DNA of 64,000 nucleotides from Sphingobacteriales bacterium TSM_CSM (lineage in GTDB: Bacteria; Bacteroidota; Bacteroidia; Chitinophagales; UBA2359). The position numbers were made by a program, and so were the translations under genes. The stretch covers positions 18,819-82,818 of the forward strand of contig MTCR01000084.1 in NCBI GenBank assembly GCA_002212725.1, written 5' to 3'. A model generated the notes under the pieces. It searched no databases and had not been told where the DNA came from. It saw only the letters and a list, made by a program, of their open reading frames with translations. Shown here piece after piece: positions 1 to 9,218 of the stretch (positions within the stretch are counted from its first letter, which is position 1; the number at the start of each line of letters is the position of its first letter).

Positions 1-1183
1 GGTAAAAATTACCATTGAACGCCCGGGCGAACCCGCCCCTATTGAAAAGGTAATTACCCGCGAAGAAATTGTAATTAAAAACGTGCCCTACTACGGCATG
101 TTAGATGCCCAAACCGGCTATATACGCCTGACCGGTTTTACCAACAAATGCAGCCGCGAGGTAACCGATGCCTTGAAAGACCTCAAAAATAACTATAAAG
201 CTCAATCTGTTGTCTTAGACCTGCGCGACAACCCCGGCGGGCTGCTCAACGAAGCCATTGATGTAGCCAACATTTTTGTAGATAAAGACATGGAAATTGT
301 TAGTACCCGAAGCCGGAAACGCGATTGGGATAAAAAATATACTACACACCACCAACCTATTGATACCCAAATGCCCTTGGCCATACTCATAGACCGAGGC
401 TCGGCTTCGGCCGCCGAAATTGTATCGGGCGCCATGCAGGATTTAGACCGCGGCGTTATTTTGGGCGACCGCAGCTTTGGTAAAGGACTGGTGCAAAGTA
501 CCAAAGATGTGGGCTATAACTCGCGCATAAAACTTACCACCGCCAAATATTACCTGCCCAGCGGCCGCTGCATCCAGGCCATTGATTACTCGGGCGGATA
601 TACCGAAAAACTGGAAAAAGTGCCCGACTCGCTGCGCACCGCTTTTAAAACCAAAAACAACCGCACCGTTTACGATGCCGGTGGCGTTGACCCCGATGTA
701 AAGGTGGAACTGCCCAAATACGCCAATATTTCTAACAGCCTCTATAACAAACAACTTATTTTTGACTATGCCACCCTGTACCGAACCCAACACCCTCAAA
801 TTGCATTGCCCAACCAGTTTGAACTAACCGATGCCGATTTTGAAGCTTTTGCCAAATTTCTGGCAGATAAAGACTATGACTATACCTCAAAAAGCGAAGA
901 CCTCCTCAAATCGCTCAAAGAAGTAAGCCAAAAAGAAAATTACCAAAGCGCCATAAATGCCGATTTGACACAACTGGAAACCGCCCTGCACCACGATAAA
1001 AAACAAGACCTTCAAAAAAACAAGGACGAAATCAAAAAACTGCTCGAATACGAAATTGTTTTGCGCTACTACCTTCAAAAAGGACAAATACAGGAATCTC
1101 TGGAAGACGACGAAGCCGTAATAAAAGCAAAGGAAATTTTGCAAAACCCTATACAATACAAACAATTTCTTGGCAAACAATAA
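1..1183 (+). CDS. S41 family C-terminal processing peptidase (5' end cut by window)
   Basis: The reading frame is already open at position 2, so the GTG at 83 is internal and the true start lies before the window. The first visible residues look like the end of a PDZ domain, followed by the S41 protease core. The catalytic Ser is in SASAAEIVSG and the paired Lys lies 25 residues later in SFGKGLVQ, the spacing known for CtpA/tail-specific proteases. These enzymes cut exported proteins near their C termini in the periplasm. A charged, helical tail of about 120 residues follows the core. The next gene, 135 bp downstream, is a close paralog on the same strand, so this looks like a tandem duplication. 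Family assignment is secure; the substrate is unknown. Confidence 0.93.
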   Translation, partial: VKITIERPGEPAPIEKVITREEIVIKNVPYYGMLDAQTGYIRLTGFTNKCSREVTDALKDLKNNYKAQSVVLDLRDNPGGLLNEAIDVANIFVDKDMEIVSTRSRKRDWDKKYTTHHQPIDTQMPLAILIDRGSASAAEIVSGAMQDLDRGVILGDRSFGKGLVQSTKDVGYNSRIKLTTAKYYLPSGRCIQAIDYSGGYTEKLEKVPDSLRTAFKTKNNRTVYDAGGVDPDVKVELPKYANISNSLYNKQLIFDYATLYRTQHPQIALPNQFELTDADFEAFAKFLADKDYDYTSKSEDLLKSLKEVSQKENYQSAINADLTQLETALHHDKKQDLQKNKDEIKKLLEYEIVLRYYLQKGQIQESLEDDEAVIKAKEILQNPIQYKQFLGKQ

Positions 1184-1318
1184 TGCCGCCACACCCGAAA
1201 ACATACACCGGCCAACGCCGCCTTTGCATCACAGGGCTTTGAAATACTGTTTTCGGATACAGGGTTAACCAAATTTAGTTTCAACAACATTCACAATTTT
1301 TGCCCTTTTATATATACA

Positions 1319-3013
1319 ATGAACACCAAAGTAAATATAACCGCTTTTGCTGCCACACTTGCCCTTGGCGGCGCACTTTTGTTCAGCTACTCCTTTTTAG
1401 ACAACAGCAAATATTTTGAAATTGCCAAAAATCTGGAGTTATATGCCGATTTGTACCGCGAGCTGGACGAAAGTTATGTAGATGAAATTAACCCCGCCGG
1501 TTTAATGCGCAAAGGTATTGACTCCATGCTCAAAACCCTTGACCCTTATACCAACTATATAACCGAAGCACAAATTGAGGGGTTTAGAATGCAGCGAACG
1601 GGCGCAGCGGGCAGCATTGGTGTAGATTTGCTGCTCCGGAACAATTATGTTTACCTCTCCGAAGTATATGAAAACCAGCCGGCACACAAAGCCGGACTCA
1701 TGGCGGGCGATAAAATAACCGCCATTAATGGCGCCTCTGCCAAAGACCGAACCATTGAAGAAGTACAGCAAATTTTGCAGGGGCAACCCGGCGCAGAACT
1801 TAAAATTACCTACCTGCGCCCCGGCGATAGCACCGAACAAACCGTTGCCGTGGTACGCGACAAGGAAGAGGGCAACAGCGTACCGCATTTTTCCATGCTC
1901 AACAAAAATACCGGCTACATTAAAATGAAAAGCTTTACCCAAAACTGTACCGCCGAAGTAGCCGAAGCCCTTGAAAAATTGCAAAAAGACAACGAAGTAA
2001 AAAGTCTGGTACTTGACCTGCGCCACAATGGCGGCGGATTGCTTACCGAAGCTATTAATATGGTAAACCTCTTTGTGCCTAAAGGACAGGTGGTAGTAAG
2101 TACCAGCGGTAAAACCGAAGAATGGCAGAAAGAATACAAAACCCCCTCTGACCCCGTAGCGCCCGATTTGCCTCTTGTTATCCTCATTGACGAAAAATCG
2201 GCATCAGCTTCCGAAATCGTATCGGGTACCATACAAGATTTAGACCGCGGCATAGTGGTAGGCGTAAAAAGTTTTGGCAAAGGATTGGTACAGCAAACCA
2301 AAGATATTGGTTACAATGCCAAACTTAAACTCACCGTTTCAAAATACTTTATTCCCAGCGGCCGCTGTGTACAAGCCATTGACTACTCCGGACGCTACCT
2401 CGACGGCATTTCTACCGTTCCCGACTCTATCAGAAAAACTTTTAAAACCCGTAACGGCAGAACCGTATATGACGGAAGCGGCGTAACTCCCGATGTTGCA
2501 GTGCAACTGCCCAAGTATGCCAATATTACCCAAAGCCTTTTGGATAACTACCTTATTTTTGACTACGCCACCCAATACCGCCAACAACACGATTCTATTG
2601 CCCCGCCCACACAATTTGAACTCGGCAGTGCTGATTTTGAAGATTTTGTAAAATTTTTGGCCGATAAAAATTACGAATACACCACCGAAAGCGAAAAAAC
2701 GCTTAAACAACTGCTTGAAAGTGTGAAAGAGGAAAATTACAGCAGCAATGTAGAGGCGGTTATTACCAAACTTCAAAATACCATTAAAGAGGAAAAACAA
2801 AAAGACCTCCAAAAATATAAAACCGAAATAACCGAGTTGCTGAAACTCGAAATTATTTCGCGCTATTACTACCAGAAAGGTGAAATACAGGCCACCTTAA
2901 ACGATGATGAAAATATTAAACAAGCCCTGCAACTTTTTGCCAATGCTGCCGAGTATGAAAAAATTCTGAAAGGCACCAATATGCCGGCGGCTAACCCCAA
3001 AGGCAAAAAATAA
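1319..3013 (+). CDS. S41 family C-terminal processing peptidase (CtpA-like), complete
   Basis: Protein of 564 residues with an N-terminal hydrophobic segment (about residues 8-27) that anchors or exports it. Then come the S41 N-terminal helical region, a PDZ domain (about 95-180, with the GLMAGDKITAING core) and the protease domain. Ser296 in KSASASE and Lys321 in SFGKGLVQ form the expected Ser-Lys dyad, 25 residues apart. The C-terminal 120 residues are charged and probably helical, ending in a basic tail. It closely resembles the gene just upstream over the whole protease core and tail, so the two are paralogs. Expected role: periplasmic tail-specific proteolysis. The ATG at 1319 is supported by the hydrophobic N terminus directly after it. 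Confidence 0.95.
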   Translation: MNTKVNITAFAATLALGGALLFSYSFLDNSKYFEIAKNLELYADLYRELDESYVDEINPAGLMRKGIDSMLKTLDPYTNYITEAQIEGFRMQRTGAAGSIGVDLLLRNNYVYLSEVYENQPAHKAGLMAGDKITAINGASAKDRTIEEVQQILQGQPGAELKITYLRPGDSTEQTVAVVRDKEEGNSVPHFSMLNKNTGYIKMKSFTQNCTAEVAEALEKLQKDNEVKSLVLDLRHNGGGLLTEAINMVNLFVPKGQVVVSTSGKTEEWQKEYKTPSDPVAPDLPLVILIDEKSASASEIVSGTIQDLDRGIVVGVKSFGKGLVQQTKDIGYNAKLKLTVSKYFIPSGRCVQAIDYSGRYLDGISTVPDSIRKTFKTRNGRTVYDGSGVTPDVAVQLPKYANITQSLLDNYLIFDYATQYRQQHDSIAPPTQFELGSADFEDFVKFLADKNYEYTTESEKTLKQLLESVKEENYSSNVEAVITKLQNTIKEEKQKDLQKYKTEITELLKLEIISRYYYQKGEIQATLNDDENIKQALQLFANAAEYEKILKGTNMPAANPKGKK

Positions 3014-3067
3014 AAACACCCCGAACTACTGCCCAACCCGCCCTTGCTTGCTGTTCTTGCCCTTGTT

Positions 3068-3946
3068 TTATGCCAGAAATTTCGCTATGCCGGCAATGGC
3101 ATCGGCAGCTTCGGGCAGGAGCGGAAACATAGGCCAGTCGTGAAACAATCCGTTGCCTTCCAGCAACTCAATGCTTCCGCCTTGTTGCCGCACCATTTGG
3201 GTAAAGAGCAGGCAATCGGGGTAAAAAATTTCTTTAGTGCCGCAAAGCAGCAAAACCGGCGGCAGGTTTTCCAGATTGCCGAAAATGGGCGAAATATAAG
3301 GATTGGTAATTGATGTGTTTCCAATGTAAACCGCATGTACAGTTTGCGCTGCCTTTCGGTTTAGCATGGCATCTTGCTGTTCCAGTGCGTCAATTTCGGG
3401 GTTATTGAGCTGTTGGTCTAAGCAGGGCGAAAGTAATACCAATTTTGGCGGCAGAGGCAATTTTTCATTTTTAAGTTTTAAGGCAGTAACCAAAGCCAGG
3501 TTGCCGCCTGCCGAGTCGCCCATAAGTACAGGCGGTGCGCCATACCGGCTTGCCAATTGCCCGTAAAGTTCAAAAAGGGCATTTACCGCCGCAGGGTAGG
3601 GGTGTTCGGGCGCAAGGGGGTAAATGGGCACCACCACGCGGCATTGGGCAGCGCGGGCAATTTTACCCGCCAAATGCCAGTGAAACAGGTGTGGCCCGCC
3701 AACAAACCCGCCGCCGTGTAAAAACAACACCGTTTTACCACTATCTCTACCGGGTGGTTGCAGGGTATAAACGGGCGTATCGGCAATTAACTCGTGTGTT
3801 ATTTTGCAGTTTCCTGCAAGCAGGCGGACAGGACGTTGCAGGTTTAATTCTCTGAACCATTTTACCGATGTTTGAGCCGTACTGTTGTCTTTCAGTTTTT
3901 TTACTTTAAGTATCAGCCGGTAAAAACTTGCCATTGTGCTGAGCAT
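3068..3946 (-). CDS. Alpha/beta hydrolase, HSL-type esterase/lipase
   Basis: Protein of 292 residues without a signal peptide. The hormone-sensitive-lipase oxyanion-hole motif HGGG is at residues 77-80 and the nucleophile Ser145 is in GDSAGGN. His269 in FHDW is the likely catalytic histidine, with Glu239 or Asp244 as the acid. Members hydrolyse short acyl esters in the cytoplasm; the natural substrate cannot be read from sequence. It converges on the S41 gene that ends 54 bp away. A second Met at residue 5 is an equally good start. It ends at the usual family length, so it is probably intact. Confidence 0.88.
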   Translation of the reverse strand: MLSTMASFYRLILKVKKLKDNSTAQTSVKWFRELNLQRPVRLLAGNCKITHELIADTPVYTLQPPGRDSGKTVLFLHGGGFVGGPHLFHWHLAGKIARAAQCRVVVPIYPLAPEHPYPAAVNALFELYGQLASRYGAPPVLMGDSAGGNLALVTALKLKNEKLPLPPKLVLLSPCLDQQLNNPEIDALEQQDAMLNRKAAQTVHAVYIGNTSITNPYISPIFGNLENLPPVLLLCGTKEIFYPDCLLFTQMVRQQGGSIELLEGNGLFHDWPMFPLLPEAADAIAGIAKFLA

Positions 3947-3986
3947 AGTACTTGTGTATTGCTGTATGGTTGGTTATAAAAACAGG

Positions 3987-5252
3987 TTAATGAATAACAT
4001 AAAACTTTTGACAAAAAATACATTGTCCGTTTTGCCAAAGTGCCGCAAAATAGTATCCTCCGGGCAGGCAGGCAGTATCTGTACAGGGTTGGGTAAACTG
4101 TTGCTTCAATACGGTTCTTCCGGTTGTGGCCGCATAAACGGTTAAGGTGAGCGGTGGCGCGGTTGGAACAACCGGGGGCAGGCAAATTTGTTCGTTGCAG
4201 GGGTTTGGAAACAGGTTGCCGGCGGCCAATTTCGGGTTTGTAGTTGCGGGAGCGGCGGTAAAATCCTGGTAAAATTGCAACAATCCGCCGGTTTTGGTGC
4301 CTGCCCAAATAGTGCCATTGCCGTTAATGCAAAGGGCGGTAATATGGTTATCTGGCAGGCCGGCATTATCGGCATTCAGGGTTGTCCATAGGTTGGCGGC
4401 GGGGTTAAAAATGCTTATCCCGGCGTTGGAAGTGCCAATCCAAATATCGTTGTTATACAGGTTGGCGCAAACATCGGTGGTATAGTTGGAGGCAATGCCC
4501 GAATTACCGGTTTGGTAAGTATGCCAGTTTAGTCCGTCAAACCGGCCTAAACCGTCCACCACGGTGGTCATCCATTTGGTATTTTGCGCATCGGCGGAAA
4601 TAGCCAGCAGGGTGTTATCGGGTACACCCGAGTTGCTTACCTTATAGGCATACAACTGCTGGTTTTTGGTAAAGGTAACCAGCCCGCCGTTTACCGTACA
4701 CACCCAAATATGGTGTTCGGGGTCAAAAACCACATCATTCACGTTATTGAGCAACACGTCGCTGCCAATAGCACTGTAGAACATCCAGTTTGCGCCATCA
4801 TACATGGCCAGCCCGCCCGACAAACCCAGCCACAGTTTCTGCCCGTTGTCGAAAGCAATGCTTTTTACATAGTTATCGGGTAAACCCGAACTGCTGCTAT
4901 TGTACATCTGCCATTCATTGCCATCAAACATTACCAACCCCGATGAAAAGGTGCCAATCCATATACGGCCTGTGGCGTCAATGCCCAGTGCGCGTATGTT
5001 GTTTTCGGGCAGGGGCGAGTTGCCGGTGGTATAAACCGTCCATTCAGCGCCGTTATAAGCTGCCAGACCATTGGTGGTTCCTATCCAGGTTGTGCCGTTG
5101 GCATCGGTGGAAATACAGCGTACTTCGTTATCGGGCAGGGGTGAGTTAAGGGTGTTGAACACCGCCGTTAGTGTTTGCGCAAATGCTTGTTGCCCGGCCA
5201 AACACCCTGCCGCAAAAAAGGCAATCATTAAAAACAGCATTCTTTGTTTCAT
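3987..5252 (-). CDS. Secreted beta-propeller protein with T9SS sorting tail
   Basis: Protein of 421 residues with a signal peptide ending near AFAQ (residues 22-26). At least seven repeats of about 40 residues each carry a W(I/V)GT-type strand, a GL or GG turn and a P(L/E)(D/E)N motif; these are the two-component-regulator-propeller (Reg_prop) repeats seen in sensor ectodomains, here without a kinase. The last ~85 residues begin NLFPNPC, the usual opening of a type A T9SS C-terminal sorting domain. It is therefore probably exported by T9SS and cell-surface attached or released. A Cys at residue 17 could suggest a lipobox, but the context fits poorly. Ligand and function are unknown. Confidence 0.8.
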   Translation of the reverse strand: MKQRMLFLMIAFFAAGCLAGQQAFAQTLTAVFNTLNSPLPDNEVRCISTDANGTTWIGTTNGLAAYNGAEWTVYTTGNSPLPENNIRALGIDATGRIWIGTFSSGLVMFDGNEWQMYNSSSSGLPDNYVKSIAFDNGQKLWLGLSGGLAMYDGANWMFYSAIGSDVLLNNVNDVVFDPEHHIWVCTVNGGLVTFTKNQQLYAYKVSNSGVPDNTLLAISADAQNTKWMTTVVDGLGRFDGLNWHTYQTGNSGIASNYTTDVCANLYNNDIWIGTSNAGISIFNPAANLWTTLNADNAGLPDNHITALCINGNGTIWAGTKTGGLLQFYQDFTAAPATTNPKLAAGNLFPNPCNEQICLPPVVPTAPPLTLTVYAATTGRTVLKQQFTQPCTDTACLPGGYYFAALWQNGQCIFCQKFYVIH

Positions 5253-5572
5253 AGCTTATGAGCGTTGACAACCATTTGCAAACTTACAAAAAATGCCGCT
5301 ATATTTTTGTTAAACGCCTTTAATCCTTTCTTGTAAACCTATGAAAGGTAAAGGTTGTGGTTTTACAAAACCTGTACAAAAACCACCCAATTCATAAACA
5401 AAAACCGCACAACTTTACACCAGACAATTGCTTTACCGGTTATCAGAATACCATTTTTAGAAAAACAGATTTTTTTCAAAAAAAAATGCTTTCGGGGAAC
5501 TGAATGTAGTGGTTTATGGTTAAGAGGTTATAGCAACTAAATTTTATTCCTTACCATACAAAAACCGGAATT
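5253..5572. other. 320-bp intergenic region between divergent genes
   Basis: This stretch separates the minus-strand propeller gene from the plus-strand vWA gene. On the minus strand, TAAGTTTG (plus coordinates 5279-5286) matches the Bacteroidota -7 element and lies 27 bp upstream of the propeller start. The rest is AT-rich with several A and T runs and holds no credible gene. Confidence 0.5.
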
Positions 5573-6220
5573 ATGGACAAACATCGTGTTTACAATCTTA
5601 TTATTTTAGATGAAAGCGGCTCTATGCAAAGCATTAAACATGCCACAATAAGCGGTTTTAATGAGATTGTTCAAACCATAAAAGAAGTGGAGAAGCAGTT
5701 TCCCGAGCAGGAACATTATGTTTCGTTCATAACTTTTAACGGCTTGGGCATTAAAACTTTGCTGGACAAAGCACCGGTTTTGAAACTTTCCGAAATTAAT
5801 GCCGATAGTTTTGCGCCCAATGCCAGTACACCATTGTATGATGCTATTGGATTTGCTGCCGGCGCATTAGATAACTTTCTGAGCGGGCAAACCAATTTTA
5901 ATGTACTGGTAACCATATTAACCGATGGTGAAGAAAACGCCTCGCGCGAGTTTACGCTTCGCCAAATAACCCAGATGATTAACGAGTTAAAATCTAAAGG
6001 TTGGACTTTTACCTACATTGGAGCCAATCAGGATGTAGAAAAAGTTGCCGCCTCGCTTAGCATTGAAAATATGATGCAGTTTGCAGCCAATGATGAAGAT
6101 ATGAAGCGCATGTTTGAAGAAGAAAAAGAATCGCGAATGTTATTCAGCATGAAACTGCGCAACAAGGAAGACGTACAGCGCGATTATTTTAACCGCGATA
6201 AAGATAAAAACAAAAGCTAA
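5573..6220 (+). CDS. vWA-domain protein, cytoplasmic
   Basis: Protein of 215 residues that is nearly all one von Willebrand factor A domain. The metal-ion-dependent adhesion site is complete: Asp13-x-Ser15-x-Ser17 in LDESGSM, Thr86 in NASTPLYD and Asp118 in ILTDGEE. There is no signal peptide or membrane segment, so it acts inside the cell, probably binding a partner through Mg2+. A charged tail of about 45 residues rich in Glu, Lys and Arg follows the domain. Neighbours give no partner: it is isolated between a divergent gene and a terminator. Stand-alone vWA proteins of this kind sometimes serve in stress or phage-defence modules, but nothing here shows that. Confidence 0.85.
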   Translation: MDKHRVYNLIILDESGSMQSIKHATISGFNEIVQTIKEVEKQFPEQEHYVSFITFNGLGIKTLLDKAPVLKLSEINADSFAPNASTPLYDAIGFAAGALDNFLSGQTNFNVLVTILTDGEENASREFTLRQITQMINELKSKGWTFTYIGANQDVEKVAASLSIENMMQFAANDEDMKRMFEEEKESRMLFSMKLRNKEDVQRDYFNRDKDKNKS

Positions 6221-6330
6221 AAACACCCTTATACCCTCTGCAATTACAAAAGCCGTGAAAACTACAGTTATGTCGTATTATGAGGTATAGTTTGTAGTAG
6301 ATTGCACAGATGATGATACCCCCCTTAATT

Positions 6331-6360
6331 GCCCGCCCCTTGAAAAGGAGGCGGGCTTTT
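6331..6360 (+). terminator. Intrinsic terminator after the vWA gene
   Basis: A GC-rich stem (GCCCGCC at 6331-6337 pairing with GGCGGGC at 6350-6356, extended inward by CCTT/AAGG) is followed directly by TTTT. It lies between the convergent vWA and SIMPL genes. The T-run is on the plus strand, so it mainly stops vWA transcription. Confidence 0.75.
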
Positions 6361-6371
6361 ATGTGGGGAAT

Positions 6372-7346
6372 TTATTCGGTTTTAATTTGCTTTAAATCTC
6401 CGTTTGGGGTAATAAGCCACATTTCTTTTGTGGGCGGCCGTTTCATGAGGTATTTTACTTTCAGGCAGCAGGTATATTGCACTACCGGCTCCACAATAAC
6501 CGGGTTAATAACTATGTGGAAATTTCGGTTGGAAAGCGGCTGATAGTACATGGAAACCGGCTTTTGTGCCTGCGTTACACCCGATTTCTTTTTAATAGCC
6601 TCAATAGAGTTGCTGCTGAAAGCCTGATAACTCGTGTATTGGTCGTTGGGGTAAAAAGCCTCCGAATTTTCCGACACAATATGATATTCGGCATCCAGGT
6701 TTATGCCTACTTTTTTTAGTTCGGTTACCTGCTCATTTATGAGTGCCAGTGTGGCTTCGCGTAAGGTTTTATATGCCTGTTCGGGTTTTTCCACACAGTA
6801 CTCCACCTTTACCAAATCATATACCTCGTATTTGGCGGCAATGGTAATAATTTTATCCAGCAATGCGCTGTCGGTATATTTAATGTGCAGGTTTTTTTGC
6901 ATTTCAAAACCTTTCGGAACCTCGTTATAGGTTTTGCTGAACAACTTTTTTTCTACTTCAATTTCATACACCGGTACCATAGAGAGCATATCGGCATACA
7001 TGTCTTTTTTGGCTATGCCCAAAGCCTGTACATCTTTCATAATGTTTTCGAGGCGTTGGTTCATCAGTTCGTCGGCAGTGGCGGCGGTTTCGCCCAATTG
7101 CGAGAGGTTAAAAATTGCCACATACGCATCGGCCTTCACATTGATAAGAGCGTTGGCTTCCAGCAAAATGGTGTTATCGTCGAGGAAAACTGCATCGGGC
7201 AGGTTGTACAGGTCTTTATAAGAGCGGTTATTCCAGTATGATTGGCTTTGTTGTTGTGCATAGTTGGCATTGCCCGACACTTGTGCTGTTGCCTTGCTAC
7301 ATAAAGCCGTTGCAAGCAGCAGAGAAAGGTAAACAAATGGTTTCAT
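6372..7346 (-). CDS. Exported SIMPL-domain (DUF541) protein
   Basis: Protein of 324 residues with a signal peptide cleaved near ATAQ (about residue 21). The middle resembles the SIMPL/DUF541 fold: an ANALINVKADAYV strand, a long helix with repeated E, N and I spacing, then GIAKKDMYAD and MVPVYE, and a second alpha/beta unit (about 150-220). SIMPL proteins are periplasmic or secreted and of mostly unknown function. The C-terminal ~80 residues contain a CC pair in a hydrophobic strand and a short basic tail. A TAACTTTC element upstream weakly resembles a -7 box. Assignment to DUF541 is by pattern only. Confidence 0.65.
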   Translation of the reverse strand: MKPFVYLSLLLATALCSKATAQVSGNANYAQQQSQSYWNNRSYKDLYNLPDAVFLDDNTILLEANALINVKADAYVAIFNLSQLGETAATADELMNQRLENIMKDVQALGIAKKDMYADMLSMVPVYEIEVEKKLFSKTYNEVPKGFEMQKNLHIKYTDSALLDKIITIAAKYEVYDLVKVEYCVEKPEQAYKTLREATLALINEQVTELKKVGINLDAEYHIVSENSEAFYPNDQYTSYQAFSSNSIEAIKKKSGVTQAQKPVSMYYQPLSNRNFHIVINPVIVEPVVQYTCCLKVKYLMKRPPTKEMWLITPNGDLKQIKTE

Positions 7347-7483
7347 GGTATTTGTGTTTAATGTTGGTGCTAATAAGCAGAAAGTTACGCATTTTTACCC
7401 GAATGCAACAACTGCTTCATTAAAATACCTTACACCCGCCAAACGGCAACTACGGATATGCCGGAAAACCGACCGCTTACAGG

Positions 7484-8362
7484 CTATTTCTCTTGCTCAA
7501 CCCGTAAAATGAATTGTTTAATTTGGTTGTTGTAGCGCGCTATTTTTTCATTATTTTTCCTTTTGGTAACTGTTTCGGCGTTTTCAATACCGCCAAAATA
7601 AAAAGCCTGAAACAAAGCCAAACCGGTGCCAAAACCCGTAAGGTAATAGCCCTGCCATATTTCGTACACGCCAAAACCCAGCAAACCCAATTGCAGCCCA
7701 AGGCTAAGCAAACCGGCGCCGGCATTGCCGCCGTAGAGTTGCCCCACGCCGGGCATAAAAGTAGATAGTCGCCGGGCTTTTTCGGGGTTTTTGAGCCGCG
7801 GACGGTGCATAAAGTTGTAATAAGTATTAGCCAGTTCGGGAGGTTGGCCGTTTAGGGCAAGGTATTGGCTGAAGGCGGCTTTTGCTTCGGGCCATTTTTG
7901 CAATTCATTCAAAACCAATATTTTAAGGAAGAGCAGTTGTTGGTTGAAGGCGGCAGAATCGGGGCTGAAATAGGCTAATTGCTGCAATTGCGATTCGGCA
8001 TCGGTAAATTGCCCCGAAAGGTAAGCGTTCAGCACAATTTCGTACCCTGTAGCAAGCCGCGCCGAGTCGGTCATTTGGTATAAATTAATGCGGTACAGGG
8101 TTTGCAGCGTTTGGGCAAAATTGCCTTGTGCCTTATAAGCCATTGCTTTTTGCAGCAGTGCGCGGTTTTGCCATTCGGGGTTGGTATCTTGGCAGGCAAA
8201 CACGCAGCGCTCATAGGCTAAGGCAGCATCGGCAAAGCGGTTTTGCTGCATCAGGCTGTCGGCAAGGGTAAAGAAACGCTGCAAAGCGGGTTGCGCATTA
8301 GTTTCCGAAAATATTGCGCAAAGGAATATGCAAATCGAATAAAATGCGGTTGTCAATTTCAT
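7484..8362 (-). CDS. Exported TPR/helical protein with C-terminal membrane hairpin (paralog 2)
   Basis: Protein of 292 residues with a signal peptide (cleavage near TNAQ, residue 23). About 150 residues of helical repeats resemble TPRs (DAALAYERCVF, AMAYKAQGNFAQT). The C-terminal third has a PGVGQLYGG motif followed by two hydrophobic segments, like TM2 or DUF5683-type proteins. It shares this plan, and the P-G-x-G-x-x-Y-x-G motif, with the gene directly upstream. Its start overlaps the end of that gene by 65 bp, so the two are surely co-transcribed and perhaps translationally coupled. Likely anchored in the envelope; function unknown. Confidence 0.75.
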   Translation of the reverse strand: MKLTTAFYSICIFLCAIFSETNAQPALQRFFTLADSLMQQNRFADAALAYERCVFACQDTNPEWQNRALLQKAMAYKAQGNFAQTLQTLYRINLYQMTDSARLATGYEIVLNAYLSGQFTDAESQLQQLAYFSPDSAAFNQQLLFLKILVLNELQKWPEAKAAFSQYLALNGQPPELANTYYNFMHRPRLKNPEKARRLSTFMPGVGQLYGGNAGAGLLSLGLQLGLLGFGVYEIWQGYYLTGFGTGLALFQAFYFGGIENAETVTKRKNNEKIARYNNQIKQFILRVEQEK

Positions 8363-9218
8363 GGTAAATTTCCTGCTGTTTTATTTGTACGCTCAACACA
8401 CTACCCCAAATGTTGCCAACATAGAAAACAGAAAACAAACCGGTATAAAAAATGCTGAAACCGTTTTTAATGCCCCGTTTGTGTATGTTTTCGAAGGCCT
8501 GTAACCCCAAAAGTGCTATGGGAAAAAAGGAGGCAACACCCTGTTTAACTTTACCCGCATACACCTTGCCCAAACCGGGCACCACTGCCGATAGCATACC
8601 TGCCAAGGCTGGCGACCGGCGTTTTACCTTTTTTAAAGTTGCGGCGTATTGCAGCATGTTTTGCTCTTGTTGTTGTAGTTGATAATGGGAAAAAGAATAT
8701 TTACCCGACAGATGCCCAAACTGTGCAAAATTGCGCTGTAACAGGGCAATACCCGAAAGTTGGAAGAACCGCAATTCTTGTAACAGCGAGTCGGAGGGCG
8801 GCAGGTACAGGTCGGTTAAAATGCCTTTTGCCGGTGCATACCATTCTTTATGGGTGAGGTTGTAGGCAGCAAAATAACGGGAGGCATGAAAAAACGGCGA
8901 GTTGCCCGAAATCTGCAAAAATTGTTCGGTAGCGGGCAGCAGCAGTTTTTGGTTGTAGCAAGCCCAGCCATGGTAAAAATACAGCGAGTCGGTGCGGGAA
9001 GGAGCAAGCAGGCTCTTAGTTGCAGTGTCTAACTGGGCAAAAACTTGTTGAGCTTCGGCATATTGTTGGTTGTTGAGCAAGTAAAGCCCGAAATCCATTT
9101 CCTGCCGGAAAACAGAGTCGGAAACCTGTACGGGGTTTTGTGCCAGAACGCATTTGGTTAGCGCCTGCGCCCATAGCAGGCAAAATAAACACAGTTTGCA
9201 AATATTAGCGTTGCTCAT
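8298..9218 (-). CDS. Exported TPR/helical protein with C-terminal membrane hairpin (paralog 1)
   Basis: Protein of 306 residues with a signal peptide (cleavage near VLAQ, residue 26). A helical region with TPR-like spacing (LLNNQQYAEAQQVFAQLD) is followed at about residue 205 by LSAVVPGLGKVYAGKV and two hydrophobic stretches. This is the same architecture as the downstream gene, so they are diverged duplicates. Its start overlaps the end of the YidD-domain gene by 14 bp. Operon order is YidD-domain protein, this protein, then its paralog. The repeated association suggests the trio works together in the envelope, which is inference. Confidence 0.75.
   Translation of the reverse strand: MSNANICKLCLFCLLWAQALTKCVLAQNPVQVSDSVFRQEMDFGLYLLNNQQYAEAQQVFAQLDTATKSLLAPSRTDSLYFYHGWACYNQKLLLPATEQFLQISGNSPFFHASRYFAAYNLTHKEWYAPAKGILTDLYLPPSDSLLQELRFFQLSGIALLQRNFAQFGHLSGKYSFSHYQLQQQEQNMLQYAATLKKVKRRSPALAGMLSAVVPGLGKVYAGKVKQGVASFFPIALLGLQAFENIHKRGIKNGFSIFYTGLFSVFYVGNIWGSVLSVQIKQQEIYHEIDNRILFDLHIPLRNIFGN

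Noticed and set aside
3987..5252. Lipoprotein signal in the propeller protein
   Set aside because: Cys17 lies in FAAGC, but a better signal-peptidase I site (AFAQ) follows and the protein has a T9SS sorting tail, so ordinary secretion fits better.
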